From Desulfotruncus arcticus DSM 17038 (GTDB lineage Bacteria; Bacillota; Desulfotomaculia; Desulfotomaculales; Desulfallaceae): a DNA stretch of 64,000 nt. The notes under the pieces were generated by a model, which was not told the origin of the DNA, ran no database searches, and worked only from the letters and a program-made list of their open reading frames with translations. The stretch spans positions 124,001-188,000 of the forward strand of contig NZ_FOOX01000007.1 in NCBI RefSeq assembly GCF_900113335.1, given 5' to 3'. Positions 52,201 through 59,990 of the stretch are shown here, piece by piece. Position numbers and translations under genes: made by a program. Position 1 is the first letter of the stretch; each line of letters starts with the position of its first letter.

Positions 52201-52695
52201 ATGCGGGTAAAAACAAAAACAGCCGCAGATATTATGGTGCCGATTGATAGTTATGTTACTATTAATAAGGACGCCACCTTATACGAAGCCATTATAGCTT
52301 TAAGGGGAGCCATGCATAGCGAAGGGAAGGCCTGGCACGGCCACCGCAGTGTGCTGGTTTTGGGTGACGGCGGAAAACTGGTGGGAATATTAACCATGAG
52401 CGGTTTGCTGAGGGCAGCCGGTCTGAAGGAGATTGACGATGACCCGGAAATCAAAGCCGAGTCATGGGGTTGGTATTATGTCAATCAGCTGCGGGAGGAA
52501 ACGAAAATGAGGGTGCGTGATTTCATGCGCCCTCTCGATCTCTATACTGTAGATGCGTCAGTTGCCGTCATAGATATTGCACTGACCTTGCTGAAATACC
52601 AGGTGAATTCTTTACCCGTGCTTAAACAGGGCAAGCCTGTGGGAATAGTACGATCGTTGGATGTTTTTATGGTTATCGATGAGTTTTTTCATTAA
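52201..52695 (+). CDS. CBS-domain pair protein 2
   Basis: 164 residues, a paralog of the gene 140 bases upstream: same layout (ADIMVPIDSYVTINKDATLYEAIIALRGAMHSEGKAWHGHRSVLVLG ... VRDFMRPLDLYTVDASVAVIDIALTLLKYQVNSLPVLKQGKPVGIVRSLDVFMVIDEF). Ribosome site GGGGGG followed by CTGAAGA and the ATG; the site belongs to the element, a pattern also seen in front of the PucR gene. The target of regulation is unknown. Confidence 0.88.
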   Translation: MRVKTKTAADIMVPIDSYVTINKDATLYEAIIALRGAMHSEGKAWHGHRSVLVLGDGGKLVGILTMSGLLRAAGLKEIDDDPEIKAESWGWYYVNQLREETKMRVRDFMRPLDLYTVDASVAVIDIALTLLKYQVNSLPVLKQGKPVGIVRSLDVFMVIDEFFH

Positions 52696-53333
52696 TTATT
52701 ATTATTTATTATCTGGTTAAGGTAATTCCAGGTTACCAGCATAAACTTGGCCATTGCCTCTCCCAACTGGCGAGCGATGGCTTTTTCTTCATATTCGTCC
52801 AAATCAAAAAGTATTTTAAACCGGTATTTGCCGGTGGCTTCAATGGTCTGCCTCTCCCGTTCAATTTCCATGCCGAGTTCTTTTTCCATGTTGGCTTTTT
52901 CAAAAAGCAACGGCAAAAATATATTGTTTTTATTGCCGTCCATGATCAGTTCTACTGCAAGCAGGTTTTTGCCGCTGTGCTTGCCTTTGCGGGGAGATGT
53001 TTTACATATGCGGTAATAAATGCTGTCTAAATGTTTGACCCTGATGCACCGGGAATTGCTTCTGTTGCCGGGTACAATGGAAGAAACACAACTGGCATAA
53101 ATACCCTTACCGGCCAGCCGGGATTCAGCTTCTTTGACAATGCTGTCCAGCAGTAAACCAAATTCTTTTTTATTAACCTGAGATTTTTGTGGCTTTTTTT
53201 TATGTTCCAGCTTGCCTTTCAACCACTTTTCAAATAAATCCAACGCCTTACGGTTGTTGTCTCCGGGCATGACCTGCCTAATAAATAATTCTTTTCTCTG
53301 CTCAAAAGCAGACACAAAATCTCTTTCGGTCAT
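52692..53333 (-). CDS. uncharacterised protein, possibly DUF4268-like
   Basis: 213 residues, no membrane segment. A C-terminal part reading ELIMDGNKNNIFLPLLFEKANMEKELGMEIERERQTIEATGKYRFKILFDLDEYEEKAIARQLGEAMAKFM resembles DUF4268-type regions in general character. The N-terminal 60 residues look like a helical dimerisation part. Its last codons overlap the end of the CBS gene on the other strand by 4 bases. No function given. Confidence 0.6.
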   Translation of the reverse strand: MTERDFVSAFEQRKELFIRQVMPGDNNRKALDLFEKWLKGKLEHKKKPQKSQVNKKEFGLLLDSIVKEAESRLAGKGIYASCVSSIVPGNRSNSRCIRVKHLDSIYYRICKTSPRKGKHSGKNLLAVELIMDGNKNNIFLPLLFEKANMEKELGMEIERERQTIEATGKYRFKILFDLDEYEEKAIARQLGEAMAKFMLVTWNYLNQIINNNN

Positions 53334-53371
53334 AATTCTCCCCTTCCCCTGGCATAATAATTAAACAACAA

Positions 53372-53560
53372 CTATAGGCTTCCAGCAACCAACAATATCA
53401 CAGGTATCAGTGTGACCAACGATAAAACAATCAATTTGGGTTTCCCGGAGTTATGATTGTTTCTATCCTGTACCATATCAGCCCGGTGTAATTCCGCCTT
53501 ATAAAAAGGTTCTTCAAGGTTATGAACCATCCAGTTGTGGAATTTGTTGCCGGTTGGCAT
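53372..53560 (-). CDS. small protein with C-terminal membrane helix (family with 54157 gene)
   Basis: 62 residues: a charged N-terminus with WMVHNLEEPFYKAELHRADM, then a membrane helix at the end (KLIVLSLVTLIPVILLVAG). AAGGAGG lies 7 bases ahead of the ATG. It shares WM-x2-NLE-x-PF-x3-EL-x-RA with the small gene at 54157. Function unknown; tail-anchored topology is likely. Confidence 0.75.
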   Translation of the reverse strand: MPTGNKFHNWMVHNLEEPFYKAELHRADMVQDRNNHNSGKPKLIVLSLVTLIPVILLVAGSL

Positions 53561-53580
53561 ACCACGCGCCTCCTTATTAA

Positions 53581-54156
53581 CCCTTTACGATGTAACTTAA
53601 TGTGCAAGGGATATGCCAGTCTGACCGGGTGCTAAAAGGCGCAATAATCAAGGGTTTGTGTATTGGGGCAGGGTGTGCGGCTGACCATAATTACACCATG
53701 CGTGATGTGTTTTTGTACAATGGGCCGTAAGGTGCCAATATGACAGGTTAAGCGGCGTATTATGATACTGGTCGGTTTGGTATAAGTTGTGCATTTTGTT
53801 CATGTGCATTTGGTTTAGTTGAAGGGCAAAGTAAGTGTGGACTTAATAAACAAAATTTAATTATTGCAATTTGTGAAGGTTAGAATAAGCCGAAGCTGAT
53901 TAAATTATACTTTGTGAAATTTTTACTTTCAAAAAATGATCATTCAGCGTAAAAATGTTTTGTTTTTTTTCTGGGAGAGTAAAATATATGTAAGTATTCA
54001 GGAGTCAGAAGTCAGAATAATGTTGGGGTACAATTCAATGGTTTAAAAAACCATAAGGAATGCAAGGAATCCCTACTGAATTCTAATTAGTAATTTTTAG
54101 TTACCTATATAGTAAAAAATATATTATATAGGGAATCAAAGGAGTGCGAAAGAGGT
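53581..54156. other. 576-base gap, no gene seen
   Basis: Reading frames are short and without ribosome sites. It contains one family 1 repeat (54000-54020) and mixed AT-rich sequence. TTTGGTATAAGTTGTGCA at about 53778 keeps GG-N10-GC spacing but is a poor -24 box, so it is not called as a promoter. Confidence 0.5.
54000..54020 (+). repeat. family 1 repeat, single unit
   Basis: CAGGAGTCAGAAGTCAGAAT, with the complementary TACTGAATTCTAATTAG about 70 bases later. Confidence 0.7.
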
Positions 54157-54327
54157 ATGGCATTAATGAGAAGCTTATTGAGATGGATGGAAAGAAATCT
54201 GGAGAAGCCATTTGTTGAGATTGAATTGAACCGGGCCCAGTTGGATTGCGAAAAGAAAGGTAATACCGGGCAGTCAAATCGCAACACCAAACCTGCGAAA
54301 ATTATTCCCCTGAGGGCGACCAAATAA
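54157..54327 (+). CDS. 56-residue protein related to the 53372 gene
   Basis: MALMRSLLRWMERNLEKPFVEIELNRAQLDCEK ... ends PLRATK. It shares the motif RWM-x2-NLE-x-PF-x3-EL-x-RA with the other small protein but lacks the C-terminal membrane helix. AAAGGAG lies 12 bases ahead and AAGAGG one base ahead of the ATG. Between it and the next operon stands a strong terminator, so it is a separate transcription unit. Confidence 0.7.
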   Translation: MALMRSLLRWMERNLEKPFVEIELNRAQLDCEKKGNTGQSNRNTKPAKIIPLRATK

Positions 54328-54395
54328 ATGGGCGGCATGCTTATTCAATGGGGGAGTTTAATAAAGATACTTTTTAAACCTCTAGTTAAAGAATT

Positions 54396-54437
54396 AGCCC
54401 CACCGTTAATAAACAATAACGGCCGGGGCTTATTTTT
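54396..54437 (+). terminator. terminator of the small gene
   Basis: AGCCCC (54396-54401) pairs with GGGGCT (54425-54430) and an inner CCGTTA/TAACGG stem; then TATTTTTG. Confidence 0.85.
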
Positions 54438-54475
54438 GTGTATGGATATTCATATGGAAGTTACTACCTACTAGA

Positions 54476-54533
54476 AATTTTCACGTTACTTGTATCTGGC
54501 GCTCCGGTGGTTCCCTCCGCTGCTCAATTTTCC
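54476..54533 (-). repeat. family 2 repeat, copy 3
   Basis: Reverse orientation: TTTTCACGTTACTTGTATC (54478-54496), GGCGCTCCGGTGGTTCCCTCC, then GCTGCTCAATTTTCC. Confidence 0.85.
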
Positions 54534-54788
54534 TTGTAGCTTTAATAGTTATTTATGGTTAACGCTTGCTCCGGGAAGCAACCGGATCGCCTTCCAACTG
54601 TATCTAATTTTCACCATATGATGGCACTGTGTTTATCCCCGTTCCTATATCTCCCCTTCCCTCTGTGTAAACATGGGCAACGTTTTTGTTAACGGGAGGC
54701 TATATATTTTACGCATTCTGTCAGGAATTTGGGGGGGGTAAGAGGCTGTAAGGCTTGGTGTTTACTGTTTTTTCGCTTTAAACTTTAA
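54534..54788. other. upstream region of the third sigma-54 operon
   Basis: TTGCT (54566-54570) and AGCAA (54577-54581) form a short inverted repeat, a possible activator site about 220 bases upstream of the promoter. No coding sequence found. Confidence 0.3.
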
Positions 54789-54805
54789 CTGGCATTATTT
54801 TTGCT
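54789..54805 (+). promoter_or_regulatory. sigma-54 (-24/-12) promoter of the acyl-CoA carboxylase operon
   Basis: CTGGCATTATTTTTGCT: GG and GC doublets 10 bases apart, matching the consensus well. The start would be near 54816, leaving a leader of about 160 bases before the first gene. No sigma-54 activator gene lies next to it; it could be served by one elsewhere. Confidence 0.75.
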
Positions 54806-54976
54806 CAATTAAGAATTATACTCTCATCGAATTATGGAGGTGATTAATTTAGTTATAGTTTCATGAAATCACAACATATAAACTAAAAACTTTTAAATGA
54901 AGTTTCAAAAAATTCACTCAAAACTAAATGTGTAACAAAACATTTACACTAAATATAGAATTGGAGTTGAGTAAAT

Positions 54977-56524
54977 ATGGCAAATAAGGAACTAAAGGAA
55001 CTTGACCTGGTGCTCAAAGAAAAAGAATCGGAAATTAAAAAGGGCGGAGCCAGGAAATACCACGAAAGCAACGCCAAAAAGGGCAAGCTCTTTGCCAGGG
55101 AAAGGATCGAGCTTTTATTGGATCCCGGGTCAATCATGGTGGAAGACGGCTTGTATGCCAATAACCTGGCGGACGGGCTGCCGGCAGACGGCGTTGTTAC
55201 CGCGGTGGGCAAAATTCACGGCAGAACAGTGTGTTTGATGGCCAATGATTCTACGATTAAGGCGGGATCATGGGGCTGGCGTACAGTGGAGAAAATTATT
55301 CGGATTCAGGAAACGGCTATTAATATGAAAGTGCCGATGCTCTACCTGGTTGACTCAGCCGGGGCCAGGATAACCGACCAAATAGAGATGTTTCCCGGGC
55401 GCCGCGGGGCCGGCAAAATATTTTATAACGAAGTGAAAATGTCCGGCATGATTCCACAGATTTGTTTGCTTTTTGGCCCGTCAGCGGCTGGTGGGGCGTA
55501 TATTCCCGCTTTTTGCGACGTTGTATTTATGGTGGACGGTAATGCCAGCATGTATCTTGGTTCGCCCAGAATGGCGGAAATGGTAATTTTCGAAAAGGTA
55601 ACACTGGAGGAAATGGGCGGAGCCAGGATGCACTGCACTGTCAGCGGGTGTGGGGATCTACTGGTGGCAAAGGAACAGGAAGCCATTGAATCCTGCCGCC
55701 GTTATCTAACTTACATGCCACAAAATTATCGGGAAAAGACAGCTCCGGTGGATGCACAGCCTCCGGTTGAGGGGCGGGATATAGAAGAAATTGTGCCGGC
55801 TGAAGAGAATACCCCCTTTGATATGTACGAGGTAATTAATAGGATAATTGACAAGGACAGTTGGTTTGAAATCAAGAAACTGTTTGCTCCCGAATTAATT
55901 ACGGGGCTGGCCCGTATTGACGGGCGTGTGGTTGGCATACTGGCCAACCAGTCTATGGAAAAAGGCGGTGTACTGTTTGTGGATTCGGCAGATAAAGCCG
56001 CCAAGTTTATGAATTTATGTGATGCATTCAATATACCTCTGTTGTTTTTGATGGATGTGCCAGGATTTATGATCGGTTCAGCCGTTGAACGCCAGGGCAT
56101 TATCCGCCACGGGGCTAAAATGATTTCGGCCATGTCTCAGGCTACCGTGCCCAAAGTATCAGTAGTGGTCCGCAAAGCTTACGGAGCGGGGCTTTATGCC
56201 ATGTGTGGCCCGGCCTTTGAACCGGATTGCTGCATGGCCCTGCCCACCGCAATGATTGCTGTGATGGGTCCCCAGGCGGCCGTGAATGCTGTTTATGAAA
56301 ATAAGATTATGGCTCTGCCGCCGGAGGAAAGGCCTGCCTTTATCCAGCAAAAACGTGAGGAATATGCCAAAGATGTAGATAACTACCGACTGACTTCAGA
56401 ACTGGTTGTGGATCATATGGTAAGCGGAACCGAATTGCGTGATGAATTAATTCGCAGATTTGCTCTCTATGAGTCCAAAGATAAACAGTTTGCCGAGCGT
56501 AAACACCCTGTGTACCCGGTTTAA
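54977..56524 (+). CDS. acyl-CoA carboxylase, carboxyltransferase (beta) subunit
   Basis: 515 residues, the full length of the PccB/MmdA family. Two crotonase-like halves. The first has the glycine-rich oxyanion region ARITDQIEMFPGRRGAGKIFYNEVKMSGMIPQICLLFGPSAAGGAYIPAFCD, the second VPGFMIGSAVERQGIIRHGAKMISAMSQATVPKVSVVVRKAYGAGLYAM. No biotin carboxylase or biotin carrier gene is next to it, so the biotin parts would be encoded elsewhere, or the enzyme works as the transferase subunit of a decarboxylase pump. First gene of the operon. Confidence 0.9.
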   Translation: MANKELKELDLVLKEKESEIKKGGARKYHESNAKKGKLFARERIELLLDPGSIMVEDGLYANNLADGLPADGVVTAVGKIHGRTVCLMANDSTIKAGSWGWRTVEKIIRIQETAINMKVPMLYLVDSAGARITDQIEMFPGRRGAGKIFYNEVKMSGMIPQICLLFGPSAAGGAYIPAFCDVVFMVDGNASMYLGSPRMAEMVIFEKVTLEEMGGARMHCTVSGCGDLLVAKEQEAIESCRRYLTYMPQNYREKTAPVDAQPPVEGRDIEEIVPAEENTPFDMYEVINRIIDKDSWFEIKKLFAPELITGLARIDGRVVGILANQSMEKGGVLFVDSADKAAKFMNLCDAFNIPLLFLMDVPGFMIGSAVERQGIIRHGAKMISAMSQATVPKVSVVVRKAYGAGLYAMCGPAFEPDCCMALPTAMIAVMGPQAAVNAVYENKIMALPPEERPAFIQQKREEYAKDVDNYRLTSELVVDHMVSGTELRDELIRRFALYESKDKQFAERKHPVYPV

Positions 56525-56548
56525 AGGAGAGGGGATACACCTCCTCTT
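56523..56548 (+). repeat. short family 4-like palindrome
   Basis: Contains AAGGAGAGGGGATACACCTCCTC between the carboxylase and crotonase genes, related to the GGGGACA...TGTCCCC family. Confidence 0.45.
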
Positions 56549-56603
56549 TGGGGAATCTGCGGGGTCCGTACCCTTAGTGACTTATAGAAGGGATGTGGTA
56601 ATA

Positions 56604-57386
56604 ATGCAATATGAGAATATCAAGCTGACCAGGGATGGTCACATAGCTGTTATGACGTTTAACCGTCCTCAGGCCATGAATGCCATCAGCACCCAGACCG
56701 CCAGGGAAATTCTGGCCGCATTGGAGGAACTTGAGCAGGACGACGAGGTGTTCGCCGCTGTTTTTACCGCTGCAGGGGACAGGGCCTTCTGTGTGGGAGC
56801 TGATTTAAAAGAAAGAAAAACTATGACACGCGAGGAAATGAAGAAACAGCGGGCATTATTCGTCAGGGCTTTTACCGCGGTGGCTGAGTTTCCCAAGCCC
56901 TTAATAGCTGCCGTTAACGGGTTTGCCCTGGGCGGGGGCTGTGAATTTGCCCTCTGCTGTGACTTTATCATTGCTTCGGAGCAGGCTGCTTTCGGACTGC
57001 CGGAGGTAGGGCTGGCAATAATTCCGGGCGGTGGCGGCACCCAGCTGATGCCTCGGGTGATTGGCCGCAATAAGGCTAAGGAATTAATATTTACCGGCCG
57101 TCGTATCAGTGCCGCTGAGGCTTATGATATCGGGTTGGCCAACCATGTTGTTCCGGCTGACAAGTTGATGGAAAAAACCATGGAAATTATGCGGGAAATC
57201 ACCAAAAACGGGCCGGTGGCGCTGCGGCAGGCCAAACGGTCGATTAACCTGGGTGTGGAACTGGAACTGCATACCGCTCTGGCACTTGAGGCTGAATGTT
57301 ATAATGTCTGCTTAACTACCGAGGACCGGGACGAGGGCCTGCTGGCATTCAATGAAAAGCGCAAACCGGTGTACAAGGGCAGATAA
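56604..57386 (+). CDS. enoyl-CoA hydratase/isomerase (possible methylglutaconyl-CoA hydratase)
   Basis: 260 residues. GDRAFCVGADLKERKTM is the oxyanion region and AAVNGFALGGGCEFALCCDFIIAS and PEVGLAIIPGGGGTQLMPR hold the catalytic glutamates. ATG at 56604 fits the family start; the longer reading from 56460 would run through the end of the previous gene. The position between a carboxylase and HMG-CoA-lyase-like genes suggests the methylglutaconyl-CoA step of leucine breakdown. It differs from the first crotonase in the window. Confidence 0.9.
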   Translation: MQYENIKLTRDGHIAVMTFNRPQAMNAISTQTAREILAALEELEQDDEVFAAVFTAAGDRAFCVGADLKERKTMTREEMKKQRALFVRAFTAVAEFPKPLIAAVNGFALGGGCEFALCCDFIIASEQAAFGLPEVGLAIIPGGGGTQLMPRVIGRNKAKELIFTGRRISAAEAYDIGLANHVVPADKLMEKTMEIMREITKNGPVALRQAKRSINLGVELELHTALALEAECYNVCLTTEDRDEGLLAFNEKRKPVYKGR

Positions 57387-57412
57387 CTAAAAAATCACAG
57401 GAGGACATTAGT

Positions 57413-58429
57413 ATGTTTCAATTGAAATATCCCAATAAGGTTAGAATAGGTGATATTACCGTCCGGGACGGTTTCCAGCATGAAGAGTTTACTATCCCCA
57501 CCCGGGCCAAGCTATGGGTTTTAGAGGAACTGATCCTGGCTGGTTTTAAAGAAATTGAAGTTACTAATCTGGGCAACCCCAGGGGGATGCCCCAGTTTGC
57601 CGACGCCGACGAACTGTTTAAAATGCTGTATAACTCTAGAAGGGTTAAGGAAAAACTGCCGGAGATAGAACTTACAGCTATAACCATCAGGGAGAAAGCT
57701 GTGGACCGCGCTATTGAGTTAAAACAAAAAGGTTATGGCCCTACTCGTATTTTGCAAATGGTGTCAACCTCGCCTTCTCATATGTATAAAAATTCCGGAC
57801 TTGATCACAAAGGCTACTGGAAAATGACCGAAGAGTGCATCAAGAAGGCCCATGACGCGGGCATTAAAGTAAACGGCACCGTTAGCACCATCTGGGGCTG
57901 CCCCATTGAAGGCCCGACAGAATTGAAAAAGGCCGTTGAATTCACCAAAAGGTACCTGGATATAGGCGCTGACGACATAGAACACGCTGATCACGATGGT
58001 TCTGCACCGCCCAATAAAGTATACGAGTATTTTTCGATGATCCTTGATGCTATGCCCGACCCCAATTTGCACGTGGCTCACTTTCATGTAACCAGAGGTT
58101 GGGGCCTCGCCAATGTGCTGGCCGCGCTTCAGGCAGGTATTACCCGTTTTGAAAGCACAATGGGCGGCACCGGCGGTCAGCCGTCCAATTTTGTTGACGG
58201 GTCTCCTGTTACCGGAACCGGTGCTTATTACTACCAGGACCCCAATATTGTCGGGCTGGTTTCCACCGAGGACATGGTGGTAATGATGGATGAAATGGGC
58301 ATTGACACCGGAGTTGATGTTGACAGGGTGTTGGAAATCGGACGGATGATGGAAAAAATTCTTAACCGCAAGCTGCGCAGCGAGTGCATCAGGACCGGTC
58401 GCATTCCCAAGGAAGCAACCGGGTTTTAA
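57413..58429 (+). CDS. HMG-CoA lyase-like protein lacking the catalytic cysteine
   Basis: 338 residues, HMGL-like TIM barrel: VRIGDITVRDGFQHEEFTIPTRAK (substrate-binding Arg-Asp region), VNGTVSTIWGCPIEGP, HVAHFHVTRGWGLANVLAAL (metal-ligand HxH). In true HMG-CoA lyases the C-terminal loop is GLGGCPF; here it is GTGGQPSNFVDG, so the catalytic Cys is replaced by Gln. It is probably a different lyase or transferase of the superfamily. Good ribosome site GGAGG. Followed 24 bases later by a canonical HMG-CoA lyase gene. Confidence 0.85.
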   Translation: MFQLKYPNKVRIGDITVRDGFQHEEFTIPTRAKLWVLEELILAGFKEIEVTNLGNPRGMPQFADADELFKMLYNSRRVKEKLPEIELTAITIREKAVDRAIELKQKGYGPTRILQMVSTSPSHMYKNSGLDHKGYWKMTEECIKKAHDAGIKVNGTVSTIWGCPIEGPTELKKAVEFTKRYLDIGADDIEHADHDGSAPPNKVYEYFSMILDAMPDPNLHVAHFHVTRGWGLANVLAALQAGITRFESTMGGTGGQPSNFVDGSPVTGTGAYYYQDPNIVGLVSTEDMVVMMDEMGIDTGVDVDRVLEIGRMMEKILNRKLRSECIRTGRIPKEATGF

Positions 58430-58453
58430 AAAAACAGTTAACCGGGGGTTTAT

Positions 58454-59323
58454 ATGCGTTGGCCGGATAAGGTTTTAGTCAGGGAAGTGGGTCCTCGAGA
58501 CGGGCTGCAATATGAAAAAGCAATACTTGCTACGGATAGAAAGATTGCTTTAATCAATGGTTTAATTGGGGCAGGGGTTGTAGCCATAGAGGCTACTTCC
58601 TTTGTCCATCCCAGGGCGGTGCCGCAGTTGGGTGACGCGGAAAAATTACTGGAGGGGCTGGCTGAATACGGCTCTGAGGTTGTAATTAGTGCCCTGGTGG
58701 GCAACGCCAGGGGTATGGAACGGGCATTGGCCATGACCCACACACAGCTTAGTGAGGTGGTGGTGGTAGTATCGGCCAGTGAGGCACATAATCGCGCCAA
58801 TTTAAACCGTTCAATTGACGAATCTTTGGCCGAGTTATATGAAATCAGCAATATGGCAATAGGGAAAATTAATGTTCGTGGTGCGGTAGCTACTGCTTTA
58901 GGCTGCCCTTACCAGGGAAATATAAGCTTTCACCAAGTCAACAGGGTTATTGACGGCATGTTGGCGGCAGGTATAGGGGAAATAACCCTTGCCGACACGG
59001 CAGGGATGGGCAATCCCAGACAGGTATATGAGCTTGTCACACAATTAAAAGGCATTTATCCCGGTGTAACTTGGTCTTTGCATTTGCATGACACTTGTGG
59101 CTTGGGTATGGCTAACATTGTTATGGGGATACTGGCGGGAATTTCGGTGCTTGAAAGCTCGGTGGGCGGGCTGGGAGGATGCCCGTTCATACCTGGTGCT
59201 GCCGGTAATGTGGCAACGGGGGAGACGATAAAACTGCTGCGGAAGATGGGGATTGATACAGGTATTGACCTTGAAAGGATTAACCAGTGCACCCGAAAGC
59301 TCAGTGGTTGGCTTGGCCGCTAA
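58454..59323 (+). CDS. hydroxymethylglutaryl-CoA lyase
   Basis: 289 residues. Opens VREVGPRDGLQYEKA and has EATSFVHPRAVPQL, VVVSASEAHNRANL, LADTAGMGNPRQV, LHLHDTCGLGMANI with the metal His pair, and the loop GLGGCPFIPGAAGNVATGE with the catalytic Cys. It cleaves HMG-CoA to acetoacetate and acetyl-CoA, the last step of leucine degradation. Its last 23 bases overlap the converging response regulator gene. Confidence 0.92.
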   Translation: MRWPDKVLVREVGPRDGLQYEKAILATDRKIALINGLIGAGVVAIEATSFVHPRAVPQLGDAEKLLEGLAEYGSEVVISALVGNARGMERALAMTHTQLSEVVVVVSASEAHNRANLNRSIDESLAELYEISNMAIGKINVRGAVATALGCPYQGNISFHQVNRVIDGMLAAGIGEITLADTAGMGNPRQVYELVTQLKGIYPGVTWSLHLHDTCGLGMANIVMGILAGISVLESSVGGLGGCPFIPGAAGNVATGETIKLLRKMGIDTGIDLERINQCTRKLSGWLGR

Positions 59324-59990
59324 GATCTAAGGACATTGCTTCTCCTCTGTCTGTTAGGTAATACAGGTTGCGGGGACGGCCCCTTTTGCTGGCGCAGCCA
59401 TAAAAAATATCAAAACCGGCATTGCCTGTTTCCACCAGGTACTGCAGGTAGCGATGAACAGTAGGGTAAGCCAGGCTAACTTCACGGCAGATATCTTCGA
59501 TGGCCAGCGTGCTGTTGGTGGCTTTGAGACAGTTGACGATAAGTCTCAGGGTGGCGTTATTAATACCCTTATCCACAAATATTTCCTTTTGTTCTCTGGC
59601 CGAAGCTCTCAATAACTCACCTATTTTAATGTTTATATTAATTCTGCTGATCAAGTCCGGTGCTTTGATTGGTTTAAGGGCAAAATCAGTTGCTCCGGCG
59701 TCTAAAAAGGCATCAGCAATTTGCTGTCTTTCGTCCACCGTCAGCACTAGCACCGGAATTGTTGCATCAGTTTTTCTGATTCTTTTTACCGTTGCCAGTC
59801 CGTCTATTTTAGGCATGTGATAATCAACCAGGACAATGTCCGGTTTTTTTTCTATAAATAATTTCAGCCCCTTCTGGCCATCGGGTGCTGCTATTGCATT
59901 CAGGCCGGCCTGGGAACATATTTCCGTTATGGTAAAGCGGATATCCTCATCGTCATCAATAACCAGGACTAACTTTTTTTCCCCAGTCAA
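59301..59990 (-). CDS. response regulator with winged-helix output (CitB/DctR-like)
   Basis: 229 residues. Receiver: LVIDDDEDIRFTI, phospho-Asp in DIVLVDYHMPKIDGL, Lys in FALKPIKAP. Output part has a helix-turn-helix: LRLIVNCLKATNSTLAIEDICREVSLAYPTVHRYLQYLVETGNAG. Start TTG at 59990 overlaps the kinase stop as TTGA, with GGGGGG seven bases ahead. Its 3' end overlaps the HMG-CoA lyase gene tail to tail. It may control the adjacent catabolic operon or the genes upstream. Confidence 0.9.
   Translation of the reverse strand: MTGEKKLVLVIDDDEDIRFTITEICSQAGLNAIAAPDGQKGLKLFIEKKPDIVLVDYHMPKIDGLATVKRIRKTDATIPVLVLTVDERQQIADAFLDAGATDFALKPIKAPDLISRININIKIGELLRASAREQKEIFVDKGINNATLRLIVNCLKATNSTLAIEDICREVSLAYPTVHRYLQYLVETGNAGFDIFYGCASKRGRPRNLYYLTDRGEAMSLDLSGQANH

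Noticed and set aside
53778..53795. Possible fourth sigma-54 promoter
   Set aside because: GG-N10-GC spacing is right, but the -24 box is TTGGTA and no gene follows nearby.
54841..54867. Eight-codon leader peptide after GGAGG before the carboxylase operon
   Set aside because: The GTG start would overlap its own ribosome site; too little support.
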